Source: Longimicrobiales bacterium
GTDB taxonomy: Bacteria > Gemmatimonadota > Gemmatimonadetes > Longimicrobiales > Gaopeijiaceae
Reading direction: 5' to 3'
Length of the DNA stretch: 62,283 nt
Assembly: GCA_029245345.1 (NCBI GenBank)
Contig: JAQWPM010000018.1
Coordinates: 1 to 62,283, forward strand
Part shown: positions 37,817 to 47,727 of the stretch, in pieces
Layout: each line of letters starts with the position of its first letter
How positions within the stretch are numbered: the first letter of the stretch is position 1
Program-made: the position numbers and the translations under genes
The notes under the pieces: model-generated
Database searches by the model: none
Seen by the model: the letters and a program-made list of their open reading frames with translations, nothing else
Told to the model about the DNA's origin: nothing

Positions 37817-39493
37817 TTGAAGACAAATGAGCAGCTGATCACCGAGTTCAAGGACCGGGAAGCCCCGCTCCTCCCGCTGCTGCACGCGTTCCATGACCGC
37901 GATGGGTATCTGAGCGAAGAAGCACTGCGCGACGTGTCCGACGGCCTCCGCATCCCGATCGCGGATCTCTTCGGGACGGTGACGTTCTATCATCATTTCT
38001 CACGTGATCCGGGCGGACACACGGCACCTCGCGTGTGCACGGGTCCGGTGTGCTGCATGCACGGCGCTGAGGAACTGCTCGAAAGCATCGACGGGGCGAC
38101 GTCCATGCCGTGCAGCGGCCGGTGTGACGAGCCGATCCCGGTACTGCTTGGCAACCAGACACTCGTCGGCCTCTCCGCTGACGCGCTCGAGGCCCGCGAG
38201 ACGCCCGCGCCCCCAGCAGCGCCGGAAGGAACCGAGGAGTGTGTCTTTGCACATATCCGGAACGCTGATCGGAAGACGCTGGACGGCTATAGAGCGTCCG
38301 GCGGCTACGCCGCGCTCGAGAAAGCGCTCACCTCGATGACCCCCGACGAGATCATCACGGTCATCGACGAGAGCGGGTTGGCCGGGCGCGGTGGCGCAGG
38401 CTTCCCGACGGGGCGAAAACTTCGAGCCGTCGCCGACGCCGAGGGCGGGCCGAAGACTGTGGTGTGCAATGCGGACGAAGGCGAGCCCGGCTGCTTCAAG
38501 GACCGCGCACTCATGGATCATGATCCGCACGGTGTGCTCGAAGGCATGGCTTTGTCCTGTGCCGCCACAGGCGCTGAACGCGCGTTCCTCTACCTCCGCT
38601 ACGAGTATCCGGAAACGGACGCACTCATGGCCAAGGCGATAGTAGATGCCGAACTCGCTGGAGTACTCGGCGACAACTGTTTCGGCACCGGACGAACAAT
38701 CAAGATCCATCTCATCCGCGGTGCGGGTGCCTATATCTGCGGTGAGGAAACGTCCTTGCTCAACTCGCTGGAGGGTGCGCACCCGTTCCCGCGGAACCGC
38801 CCACCCTACCCCGTCACGCACGGCTACGAGGGCACGCCCACGGCCGTGAATAACGTCGAGACACTCGCGTCGCTCCCGCCGATCATCGCCAATGGCGCTG
38901 AGTGGTATGCCGGTCTCGGCTCGGGCGACCACAAGGGAACCAAGGTCATCTCGCTCTCGGGCGACGTGAACCGCCCGGGCAATTACGAAGTCCCGCTAGG
39001 GCTTCCGCTTTCCACACTCATTGACGTGTGGGCCGGCGGCGTCCGAGAAGGACACTCGATCCAAGCGGTGACCATGGCGGGGCTATCCGGAGGATTTCTG
39101 GCCGGCGACGACCTCGACGTCACGCTCGACGAGCCATCCATCCGCTCCAAGGGTTCTTTTCTCGGGGCGGGAGGTATCATGATCTTCGACGAGACGCGCG
39201 ACATGATCGAAGTGGCGCATCAGGCCATGGAGTTCTTCGCCCACGAATCATGCGGGAAGTGTTTCCCGTGCCGTATCGGGACGCAGCGACTCACCGAGCG
39301 GCTGGCGGGCGACGCCGGACCCGAAGATCTCACAGATTGGTTGGATGAAGTGGCGGACTTGAACCTCACTATGAAAGAAACGTCCGCGTGCGGACTCGGT
39401 CAGGCGGCACCGCTGATCACAGAAAGTCTCGTGCGCTACTTCCCGGAAGCGATCCAAGAACACGTCGCAGCAGGAGTTTCGACGAATGAGTAA
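37817..39493 (+). CDS. Formate dehydrogenase diaphorase subunit (NuoE-NuoF fusion)
   Basis: 558 residues that pass electrons from the catalytic subunit to NAD+. The N-terminal 130 residues are NuoE-like with a 2Fe-2S site of the C-x4-C (VCTGPVC) and C-x3-C (PCSGRC) type. From about 150 the NuoF-like part has GRGGAGFPTGRK (FMN/NAD site), NADEGEPG and CGKCFPCRIGTQR with a later cysteine in SACGLG for a 4Fe-4S cluster. This NuoE-F fusion occurs in NAD-dependent formate dehydrogenases and bidirectional hydrogenases; the neighbour decides for formate. TTG start with GAAGGAG eight bases upstream. It overlaps the catalytic gene by 8 bases. Confidence 0.92.
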   Translation: MKTNEQLITEFKDREAPLLPLLHAFHDRDGYLSEEALRDVSDGLRIPIADLFGTVTFYHHFSRDPGGHTAPRVCTGPVCCMHGAEELLESIDGATSMPCSGRCDEPIPVLLGNQTLVGLSADALEARETPAPPAAPEGTEECVFAHIRNADRKTLDGYRASGGYAALEKALTSMTPDEIITVIDESGLAGRGGAGFPTGRKLRAVADAEGGPKTVVCNADEGEPGCFKDRALMDHDPHGVLEGMALSCAATGAERAFLYLRYEYPETDALMAKAIVDAELAGVLGDNCFGTGRTIKIHLIRGAGAYICGEETSLLNSLEGAHPFPRNRPPYPVTHGYEGTPTAVNNVETLASLPPIIANGAEWYAGLGSGDHKGTKVISLSGDVNRPGNYEVPLGLPLSTLIDVWAGGVREGHSIQAVTMAGLSGGFLAGDDLDVTLDEPSIRSKGSFLGAGGIMIFDETRDMIEVAHQAMEFFAHESCGKCFPCRIGTQRLTERLAGDAGPEDLTDWLDEVADLNLTMKETSACGLGQAAPLITESLVRYFPEAIQEHVAAGVSTNE

Positions 39494-42212
39494 CGGACTG
39501 ACGCTGTTCCTAGACGGAGAGGAAGTCGAATTCACGAAGGGTGAGTCGATTTTCCAAGTTTCCGAACGGCATGAGAAGGAGATCCCGACGCTCTGTTATG
39601 ACGACCGCCTGGATGCGTTTGGCGCATGCCGGCTGTGCGTCGTGGAGCTCGAAGGCGCACGGAACCCCGTCGCCTCTTGCACGACCCAGGCAGAACCCGG
39701 CATGCGGGTCACAACACGAAGCGGGAAACTGGAGATGCACCGGCGCGTGCTCCTCGAGATGGTCGTGTCAGAAAACCGGGAAGTCGACGTCAACGAACTG
39801 GCGGGATACGCATCTCAGGAAATGACGACGCTGGTCGATCGTTACGACGCACGCACCGGCCGCTTCGAGGGTGATAAGTCCGGAACGTCGAGAGATGACG
39901 ATCCGAACCCGTTCATCATGCGCGACTACGAGCAGTGCATCTCCTGCTACCGCTGCGTACGCGTATGCGCCGAACAAGAAGGCGACTACGCGATCTCGAT
40001 CATGAATCGCGGCTTCGACACGCAGATCACGACAGAGTTCGGCGGACTCCTCAAAGACTCCGCGTGCACCTTCTGCGGCCAGTGCATACAGACGTGCCCT
40101 ACCGGCGCTCTCGGCGACCTAAAGGCACTTCGCGCCAAGGACGTCGAGCTTCCGGTAGAAAAGACGCGGTCCATTTGTCCATACTGCGGCGTGGGCTGTG
40201 CAGTCGACATCATGACGAAGGGCGACAAGATCGTCGGCATCCAGCCGGCCATGGACGGCCCCGCGAACGAGGGCGCGCTTTGTGTGAAGGGCCAGTTCGC
40301 CTTCGACTTCGTACATCACCCCGATCGTCTCAAAACGCCTTTCGTGCGGAATGACCACGGGCAGCTCGTCCCCGCCACGTGGGATGAGGCGCTCGACAAG
40401 GCTGCTGCGGGCCTGCTGGCTGCGGTCAACGAACACGGGCGTCACAGCCTCTACGCCGTCGCCTCTGGGCGAGCGCCGAATGAGGCCGGCTTCATGATGC
40501 AGAAGCTGGTGAGGGCTGGGCTGGGCACCTCGTACATAGACAATTGCAGCCGTGCCTGACACGCCCCTACAGTCGCCGGTCTGGCGGCAACCATCGGTAG
40601 GGGCGCCATGTCGAACCCACTCAAGGACATGGAAAAGCCCGATGTGATTTTCTGCATCGGGACCAACATGACCGAGTGCCACCCGGTCGCAGCGACGCGC
40701 CTCAAGAAGGCGATCGCGAACGGGGCGAAGATGATCGTGGCTGATCCTCGTAAGATCGGACTCGTGAATTACGCGGAAATGCACCTAGAGCTTCGTGTCG
40801 GATCCGACGCGGCCTTGCTGCTCGGTATGGCGCACGTCATCCACAGAGAGGGCCTGGTCGACGAAGGCTTCGTCGCAGGTCGCACGGCGGAGGCTGAGGC
40901 GTTCCTCGAGCACATCAAGGAATTCACGCCCGAGTGGTCGTCGCAGATCTGCGGCGTCCCGCCGGAGCAGATCGAAGAGGCGGGCCTTCTCTACGGGCGG
41001 GCCGAACGCGGAGCCATCTACTACACGCTCGGCATCACGGAACACATCTGCGGCGTGGACAACGTTCAGAGCCTGTGTAACCTGGCGCTCATGACCGGCA
41101 ACATCGGTCGTGAGGGGACGGGGATTAACCCCATGCGAGGCCAGAACAACATCCAGGGGGCCGGCGATGTCGGGGCGATCCCGAACAACTATCCGGGTTT
41201 CCAGTCGGTCACCGATCCGGCGATGCAAGCGAAGTTCGCCAAAGCATGGGGTCGGGAGGTCGATCTCGAGAAAGGCATCACCAAGGTGCGAGCACTCGAG
41301 CTGGCCGGTGACACCATCAAGGCGATGATCATCGACGGCGAAAACACCGTCGTGACCGACCCGGACCGGACACACTGCGAACATGCGCTCGATGCGCTCG
41401 ACTTCCTTGTTGTGTGTGATCTCTTCATGACCGAGACCGCAGAGTTCGCGGACGTCGTCTTTCCCGCGACCGGCTTCGGCGAGACCGACGGCACGCAGAC
41501 GAACACCGAGCGCCGTGTGCAACGCCTGCGGAAGGCAGTTCCACCGCCGGGCGAAGCGAAGCCCGACTGGTGGGTCATCTCGCAGCTCGCGCAGCGCATG
41601 GGCTTCGAAGGCTTCGACTATACCGATGCCAGCCAAGTCTTCAACGAACTGTGTGAACTCACCAGCACGTACCATGGGTTGAACTGGGATCGCATCGAAT
41701 TCGGCGAGTACCAGTGGCCCGTCCCGGAGGAAGGTCATCCAGGAACGCCTCGACTGCACGAGGAGGAGTTCATAAATGGGCGTGGGATCTTCAAGCTGAT
41801 CCGCTACCGCGACCCCGCAGAGACGATCGACGATGACTATCCGGTGTGGCTCACGACCGGGCGCAGGCTTGAGGCGTACCACTCGCGGACTCAGACCGGG
41901 CGCTCCTCCGGGATCGACTACCTGTTGTCAGAAGAGACCCTCGAGGTCAATCCGGACGACGTGGCTGCGTGGGGCGTAGCGGACGGGAGCTTCGTCAAGA
42001 TGTCGAGCAGACGTGGCTCGGTACGAGTCAAGGTCCAGGCGACGAAACGATCGCCCAGGGGCACTGTGTTCAGCTCGTTCTCGTTCAACGACGTGCCCGT
42101 GAATATTCTTACCGGGTCAGGCTATGACCCGATAACAGAAACCGCCGAGCTCAAGGTCTGCCCCGTTCGCATCGAACCGGAGAGCGACCAAGGAAGCGCG
42201 GCTGCAGACTAA
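39486..42212 (+). CDS. fdhF: Selenocysteine formate dehydrogenase, catalytic subunit
   Basis: 908 residues if the TGA at 40557-40559 is read as selenocysteine (residue 358). It oxidises formate to CO2 at a molybdenum or tungsten bis-pterin site. In order: 2Fe-2S ferredoxin domain (Cys37, 48, 51, 65), two 4Fe-4S ferredoxin motifs (CISCYRCVRVC, CTFCGQCIQTCP), a 4Fe-4S motif before the pterin domain (CPYCGVGC...CVKG) and the molybdopterin domains to the end. Before the TGA the protein reads DNCSRA and after it HAPTVAGLAAT, the exact place of the E. coli FdhF selenocysteine (ARV-U-HGPSVAGL). Frame is kept for 1.6 kb after the TGA with full family similarity, and a SECIS hairpin follows. Automated callers would split this gene into 39486-40559 and 40608-42212. 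Confidence 0.95.
40557..40605 (+). promoter_or_regulatory. Bacterial SECIS element with selenocysteine UGA
   Basis: UGA (40557-40559) is followed by a 9-pair lower stem CGCCCCTAC/GTAGGGGCG (40562-40570 with 40597-40605) and an upper stem GTCGCC/GGCGGC (40572-40577 with 40583-40588) capped by the loop GGTCT (40578-40582). Eighteen bases separate UGA from the GGUCU loop, the same as in E. coli fdhF. The U at 40573 sits in the register of the SelB-contacting bulged U, although here it can wobble-pair with G40587. Confidence 0.92.
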
Positions 42213-42219
42213 CTCCGCC

Positions 42220-44073
42220 TTGGCGAAGCACGTGAGCACACGCGCCGCCGTCATGATCGCGGCAGCGCTGGCGATGGTCGTGCACCTAGGTGCGCTCAGC
42301 AACAACTTCACCCGGGACGGTCAGTTCCTCACCAGGGACGATCCCGGCATCCACAAGCTGTCCAACTTGCCGCAGCGCCTCCTGGAACCCTCCTGGCACG
42401 GCAGCACTCAGCGTGAAGTCGGGGCATGGCGCCCCGTCGCCACCGCGACCTATGCCATGATCTGGGGCGTGGCAGGCGACAGCCCCGCGACGTTCCACGG
42501 GGTCAGTATCGTCATGCACGGAGCGGTAACTGCACTCGTGGTATTGCTGCTCGCCCAACTCGCGTCACCCACCATCGCATTCGTGGGCGGTCTAGTCTTC
42601 GCGATTCACCCCGTCCATTCCGAGGTCATTGCGAACGTGTCGGGCATGTCCGAGTTGTGGGCCGCGATGTTTGCCCTTGGCGCTTGCCTCTTGCACCTGC
42701 GTGGGAAGACCAGCTACGGGCTCGGGAGGGCGGTCGCAGTCACGTTGCTTTTCTGCCTGGCGGTCCTCTCCAAGGAGGGAGCCGCGATCCTTCCGGCTCT
42801 GCTCTTTCTCCTCGACGCAGCCCGCCAGGAGTTGACGCCCAAGGACATTCCACAATATCTGTGGTCACGGGGCCCTCTGTACGGCCTGATGGCGGCGGCC
42901 TTCGGCTTGATATTCGTGGCTCGTATGGGAGTCCTGGGTACGCTCGCCAGCACGCCCCCGCCATTCGGGATGGACCTTCTCGCGGAGATCCCGAGATTTT
43001 GGACCGTGACTCAGGCGTGGACTCACTACGTCCGACTCATGGTATTCCCCCTCGACCTTTCTATCGACTACGGCCCGGGGATCATCCCCGTCGTATTCGG
43101 GTGGACGTTTCTGGGGCTGTCCGGCGTGGGCCTCGCCATCCTCGCGTTCTCGGGCGCCGGGATCACATGGCGGCGGGGGGCGGCACTCCGTGAGGGCTCG
43201 ACGTCCATCCGGCTGGTGGGGCTCGGAGTCCTGTGGGCAGCGGTAGCCGTGCTCCCGGTCGCGAACCTCCTCTATCTGAGTCCGGTCATCGTTACCGAGC
43301 GCAGCCTCTACCTACCTTCGGTGGGCGCCGCACTCATCGCGGCCTGGGGGCTGACTCGACTTGAGGCGTTACGCCCACGGGTGGGCGTCACGTGCGGGTT
43401 GGTGGTAGTCCTTGCGGGTGGCATTCGCAGCGCGACACGTATGCCGGACTGGCGGGACAACGAAACGTTGTCGACGAGTCTTCTGGAGCATTTCCCTGAA
43501 TCTGGATTGGGCTGGCAGCAGCTCGGCGAGCACTACCTGAGTCGGGACGAGGTCACCCGAGGGCTGCGCGCCTATCAGGTCTCAGTGGGACTCGTGGGGC
43601 TCCGGTGGGACCACGCGCTGTCCCTCGGTCAGCACCTCTACCGGTTGGGGCGGCTGGAACCAGCGCTCTACTTTCTGCGGCGCTCCTGGGAAGAGCGGCC
43701 CGACCAATACCAAGCCCCGACGCTCGTATCCGACGCGGCACGGCGGCTCGGCAGACTCGTTGAGGCCACCGCCGCAGCACGCGCGGCAACGCTTCTCGCG
43801 CCGGAGAACGCGTCCACGCACCATCTGCTCGCACAAGCGCTCAGTGCCGACGGGAGACCGCGACAAGCCGTCGCGGCCCGCCGCCGAGCGCTCGCCGCAG
43901 GCTATGCGGCGCCTGGGAGGCAATGGCTCCACGTCGCCGCGGACTTCATCACGATGGGCAACACCGTGGCGGCCTTGGCGGCGATCGATTCCGCGTCGGT
44001 CGTTGCGAACGGCGACGCAATCCTGACTGCCGATGTGGATTCGTTACGGACCACGCTGTCCGTAGGCCGTTGA
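42220..44073 (+). CDS. TMTC-like membrane protein with TPR repeats
   Basis: 617 residues. The N-terminal 400 hold about ten hydrophobic helices with hallmarks of TMTC/GT-C type transferases: FAIHPVHSEVIANVSGMSELW in an early loop, VLSKEGAAILPALL after it, and RSLYLPSVGAAL near helix nine. The C-terminal 180 residues are tetratricopeptide repeats (LGWQQLGEHYLSRDE, LAQALSADGRPRQAVAARRRAL). Eukaryotic TMTCs are O-mannosyltransferases; bacterial relatives are uncharacterised, so protein glycosylation is only a guess. It starts 7 bases after the formate dehydrogenase stop (TTG, or GTG at 42232) and so may be co-transcribed with it, without an obvious functional link. Confidence 0.82.
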   Translation: MAKHVSTRAAVMIAAALAMVVHLGALSNNFTRDGQFLTRDDPGIHKLSNLPQRLLEPSWHGSTQREVGAWRPVATATYAMIWGVAGDSPATFHGVSIVMHGAVTALVVLLLAQLASPTIAFVGGLVFAIHPVHSEVIANVSGMSELWAAMFALGACLLHLRGKTSYGLGRAVAVTLLFCLAVLSKEGAAILPALLFLLDAARQELTPKDIPQYLWSRGPLYGLMAAAFGLIFVARMGVLGTLASTPPPFGMDLLAEIPRFWTVTQAWTHYVRLMVFPLDLSIDYGPGIIPVVFGWTFLGLSGVGLAILAFSGAGITWRRGAALREGSTSIRLVGLGVLWAAVAVLPVANLLYLSPVIVTERSLYLPSVGAALIAAWGLTRLEALRPRVGVTCGLVVVLAGGIRSATRMPDWRDNETLSTSLLEHFPESGLGWQQLGEHYLSRDEVTRGLRAYQVSVGLVGLRWDHALSLGQHLYRLGRLEPALYFLRRSWEERPDQYQAPTLVSDAARRLGRLVEATAAARAATLLAPENASTHHLLAQALSADGRPRQAVAARRRALAAGYAAPGRQWLHVAADFITMGNTVAALAAIDSASVVANGDAILTADVDSLRTTLSVGR

Positions 44074-44153
44074 CTCAGGCTCCTTGTCTCGCCCCAGCGG
44101 GGACACGACAGTTGAGTACGACTCGTTGTAGATCCGGCCCGGAGTGCCTTCTC

Positions 44154-45632
44154 GTGAATATCCCTGCCAGCGTCGCACTAGCCCTTCTCGTCACCATCGT
44201 CCCGCAGAGCAGTCAAGCTCAAATGAGCGCCCCAGAGCAGAGGGCTGCCATTGAAGGCGCACAAACCGACCCGGGGAACAATCCGCTCGCCGCGATGACG
44301 ATCCAAGAGCTCATGGATCACTTCAACGTCCCGGGTGTCAGCATCGCGGTCATAAGAGACTTCAAGATCCACTGGGCTAAAGGGTACGGTGTTGCCGACG
44401 TCGAGACCGGGGCGCCGGTCGACACAGAGACGATGTTTCAGGCCGCTTCCATCAGTAAGCCGGTGGCGGCCATGGGTTCGCTCAAGGCGGTGCAGGACGG
44501 GCTCTTCGGACTCGACGACGACATCAACAACATCCTCACGTCGTGGCATTTGGACGGCGGTGAGATGACGACGAGCCAAGCTGTGACCCCCCGCAGCCTA
44601 ATGAGCCACACATCAGGCCTCGGAGACGCCTTCGGCTTCCCCGGTTACGACCCAGCGGACCCGATCCCAACCCCAGTCCAAATCTTCGACGGCCACGAGG
44701 ACTCCAACGTCGGCAAACTCTTTATGGAGCGAGCGCCGTATCAGGCATACGAGTACTCAGGGGGTGGCGTCACCCTTCAGCAGCAGGCGCTCGAGGACGC
44801 GCGCGGTCGCCCATTCGCGGAGGTGTTGCAAGACGACGTGCTGACGCCCCTAGGAATGACCCGCAGTTCGTATCAACAGCCGATCTCGCCCGAGCACGAC
44901 CGAAATGCGGCGCGCGCCCACGACGGCGAAGGCCAGTCGAGAGGATCCAAGTGGCACGTGTATCCGGAAATGGCCGCAGCTGGCCTGTGGACCACCGCAT
45001 CCGACCTCGCCCGCTTCGCCATCGAAGTACAGAAGTCAGTGAGAGGAGAATCGAACCGAGTCCTCACCCGCCAGACGGCGCGTGAAATGGTGACACCCGT
45101 GGGTGTCGGTGACTTCGCGGTCGGCTTCGGTCTCGAAAAGGAAGGCGAGGGTTGGTATTTCCAGCACGGCGGCTCCAACTGGGGCTTCAGGGGCAACCTT
45201 ATGGCCCACACAGTGAAGGGGTACGGCTTCGCGATCATGACCAATGCCGACCAAGGCGGCGGCGTCATGAACGAGATCAGCCAGCGCATTCAGACCCTCT
45301 ACCGATGGGACACAAAGGCCCCGCCCGTGCCGCGTGGTTACGCACCACCGGTAGAGAGGACGGAGGTCGCCGTGTCTGAAGAGAGCCTCAGCGTTTACGC
45401 AGGTGTGTACATGATGGAAGACACTGAGTTGACCATCACCCTGACGGATGGAGCGCTGTTCGTTCAGCCCGATGGCCAGGACGCCTTGCCGATGTCCCCC
45501 GAGTCGGAGACAGACTTCTTCATTCGCGGCGTGAATGCACAAATGACCTTCACGAAGGACGAATTAGGATCCGTAACCGGGCTCGTCCTTCATCAGGGCG
45601 GACGCGATGTCCGAGCCGAGAAGATCCGCTAA
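44154..45632 (+). CDS. Secreted serine hydrolase (class C beta-lactamase family)
   Basis: About 492 residues. A GTG start gives a signal peptide at once (ASVALALLVTIVPQSSQAQ); the longer frame from 43923 runs through the previous gene. The catalytic serine and lysine are in SISK (Ser99, Lys102). Tyr201 in YEYSGGG is the YxN-position tyrosine and HGGSN is the KTG-position motif of the esterase/D-aminopeptidase branch. A C-terminal lipocalin-like strand domain (YAGVYMMEDTELTI onward) is typical of the family. It may hydrolyse D-amino-acid peptides or esters rather than antibiotics. Its stop overlaps the stop of the convergent peptidase gene by four bases. Confidence 0.88.
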   Translation: MNIPASVALALLVTIVPQSSQAQMSAPEQRAAIEGAQTDPGNNPLAAMTIQELMDHFNVPGVSIAVIRDFKIHWAKGYGVADVETGAPVDTETMFQAASISKPVAAMGSLKAVQDGLFGLDDDINNILTSWHLDGGEMTTSQAVTPRSLMSHTSGLGDAFGFPGYDPADPIPTPVQIFDGHEDSNVGKLFMERAPYQAYEYSGGGVTLQQQALEDARGRPFAEVLQDDVLTPLGMTRSSYQQPISPEHDRNAARAHDGEGQSRGSKWHVYPEMAAAGLWTTASDLARFAIEVQKSVRGESNRVLTRQTAREMVTPVGVGDFAVGFGLEKEGEGWYFQHGGSNWGFRGNLMAHTVKGYGFAIMTNADQGGGVMNEISQRIQTLYRWDTKAPPVPRGYAPPVERTEVAVSEESLSVYAGVYMMEDTELTITLTDGALFVQPDGQDALPMSPESETDFFIRGVNAQMTFTKDELGSVTGLVLHQGGRDVRAEKIR

Positions 45633-47656
45633 CGGTCGTCGGAAATCACCCTCGTCGGCCTCAGGTGCTTCACGAACCACTCTTTGATGGCCGGCTGAAC
45701 CGCCATCAAGAGCTTCGGTTCACGAGGACCATGCGGCGTCCGCGGCAACACAATCATCTCGGTTGGGACACCCTTCCGGTCGAGCGCGCGGTAGAACTCC
45801 TGACCTTGTGTGAACGGCACCCTTAGATCGTTCTCACCATGAATGACCTGCATGGGCGTGTCGATCTTGTCGATCTGATAGATCGCCGAGTGCTTCTCAT
45901 ACGTCTCGAAGTCGTCCCAGAACTCGCCCCCCATGTGACCGGCCAAATAATCCTGGACGTCCGTGGTCGTCACCATGCTGACAAGATTCGGTAACCCCGC
46001 ACCCATGCTGGCCGCTTTGAAGCGATCGGTGCGAGTGACCGCGAACGAAGTCATGTACCCACCGTAGCTCCACCCCATCAACAACAGACTGTCCGGGTGG
46101 GCCACACCCATTTCAACCGTCAGGTCGACACCGGCGAGTAGGTCATCGAGGTCGCCGTATCCCCAGTCTTGGAAGTTGGCGAACCGGAATTCCTTGCCGT
46201 AGCCGGTACTGCCTCGTGGGTTGGGGCGGAGGACCGCGTATCCGTCCTGGGCCCAACTCTGCAGCATATAGATCCCAGGACTACCGGTGAACGATTCCAC
46301 AAACGCTCCTGCTGGGCCACCGTGGACATTCAGAATCATGGGCACCTGTGTGCCCTCTTCGTAGCCCACGGGATACGTGAGAAGCCCATCGATGTCCAAT
46401 CCGTCCGACGTCGTCCACGTCAGCTTTTCGGTGCGTCCCATCTCCGGCCTCGGGACACCCGCGTGCACGTCGGAGACGCGTACGCCGTCCGTCCCGTCGA
46501 GGTCGCCCACATAGACATCGGCCGGCATCTCAGGGGTTTGGAACGTGTAGGCCATCGTCTCTAAGTCGTCCGAGAACGAGAAAGCGCCGTAGACCCCCCG
46601 CTCCTTTGTCACCACACTCGCCTCAGAGCCGTCCGCGGGAAGCCTCTGCAGGTGCTGCTCGGTACCGACTGTTTCGCTGACAAGCAACGCGCGGCTGTCC
46701 GGCGTCCACTGAACGAGTCCCGCACTCCGGTCATGTGTATGAGCCAAAGCTTTCTGCTTCATGCCGTCTGGGGAGACCAAGAAGACGTCTCCTAGGCCGA
46801 TCGGCTCTGCCTGGTCCCCCGAGCTCACGTAAGCGATCCAAGCGCCATCAGGTGACCACAGCGGTTGTCCCTCAGAACCCTGGCCGGTCACGAGTTGGGT
46901 GACCGCACCTTGGGGTACCGATACACGGGCGATATCCCCGGCAATCATCCCCGTGTTGATCCTGGGATCGGCCTGGTGCCCGAAGGCGATGCTCGAGCCG
47001 TCCGGGGCCCAATCGAAACCGGATACATGAAAGGGCCCTTCCGTTAGGCGCTCCACTTCAGCGGGCTCGCCCGTACCGTCCCCAACCTCCACAACATAGA
47101 GGTGGTTGAACTTGAAGTTCTGGTCGACCCGGATGATATAGGAGAGTTCTTCCTTGGCGGTCTTCTCCTCCTCCGTATCCGGATCGCGCTGCGTGAACGC
47201 AAAGCTGCGTCCGTCCGGAGACCAACTGAAAGCACTGACCCCAGGATCTGCATCGGTCACCTGCCAGGCCTCACCACCTTCGATCGGCATCACCCAGATC
47301 TGATTCTCACCTGACCGCTCCGACGTGAACGCGAGGTGATTCCCATCAGGCGAGAAACTCGGAGACCCGACAGACTTGTCCCCTCGGGTGAATTGGCGCG
47401 CGCCGCTCCCGTCCGCATCGGCAATCCAGATATGCGAGAGGTACTCCGACTTCTCGCCTTCCATGATGGGTTCCCGGACCATGAACGCTACGTGCTGGCC
47501 GTCCGGGGCGATCTCGATGCCCTGGACCGCCTTGTACTGCATCTGAAGCGCGGGCGTCCACCCATCTTGAGCCTGCGTCTCCCCAGGCATTGCCATCGAC
47601 AAACCGACGACTGCAACGAACAAACCGCTGGCCAACGAACCGTAGCTCACGCGCAT
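45629..47656 (-). CDS. Secreted S9 family peptidase
   Basis: 675 residues. A signal peptide ends near GETQAQ. The propeller blades include APDGQHVAFMV, SPDGNHLAFTS, SPDGRSFAFT and SPDGAWIAYVS. The catalytic domain has GWSYGG with serine near residue 530, aspartate in HGENDLRVP and histidine in PRTPHGPREP. The arrangement matches acylaminoacyl-peptidase/dipeptidyl-peptidase relatives. Convergent with the beta-lactamase-family gene (stops overlap), and preceded on the same strand, 72 bases upstream, by the DapA-family operon, so it could be read through from it. Confidence 0.92.
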   Translation of the reverse strand: MRVSYGSLASGLFVAVVGLSMAMPGETQAQDGWTPALQMQYKAVQGIEIAPDGQHVAFMVREPIMEGEKSEYLSHIWIADADGSGARQFTRGDKSVGSPSFSPDGNHLAFTSERSGENQIWVMPIEGGEAWQVTDADPGVSAFSWSPDGRSFAFTQRDPDTEEEKTAKEELSYIIRVDQNFKFNHLYVVEVGDGTGEPAEVERLTEGPFHVSGFDWAPDGSSIAFGHQADPRINTGMIAGDIARVSVPQGAVTQLVTGQGSEGQPLWSPDGAWIAYVSSGDQAEPIGLGDVFLVSPDGMKQKALAHTHDRSAGLVQWTPDSRALLVSETVGTEQHLQRLPADGSEASVVTKERGVYGAFSFSDDLETMAYTFQTPEMPADVYVGDLDGTDGVRVSDVHAGVPRPEMGRTEKLTWTTSDGLDIDGLLTYPVGYEEGTQVPMILNVHGGPAGAFVESFTGSPGIYMLQSWAQDGYAVLRPNPRGSTGYGKEFRFANFQDWGYGDLDDLLAGVDLTVEMGVAHPDSLLLMGWSYGGYMTSFAVTRTDRFKAASMGAGLPNLVSMVTTTDVQDYLAGHMGGEFWDDFETYEKHSAIYQIDKIDTPMQVIHGENDLRVPFTQGQEFYRALDRKGVPTEMIVLPRTPHGPREPKLLMAVQPAIKEWFVKHLRPTRVISDDR

Positions 47657-47727
47657 GGAGGTGATCCCTGATACTTGCTGATGAGTGGTGATAGGTCTCG
47701 AAGCGCTCGGAGCCGGCCGATCGCTGA

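Noticed and set aside
40557-40559. Stop codon splitting the formate dehydrogenase gene into two pseudogene halves
   Set aside because: Frame and family similarity continue without loss across the TGA, the site is the known Sec position, and a SECIS hairpin with correct spacing follows.
44154-45632. A true antibiotic-resistance beta-lactamase
   Set aside because: It has YSG instead of YxN, HGG instead of KTG and a C-terminal lipocalin-like part, which fit esterase or D-aminopeptidase relatives better.
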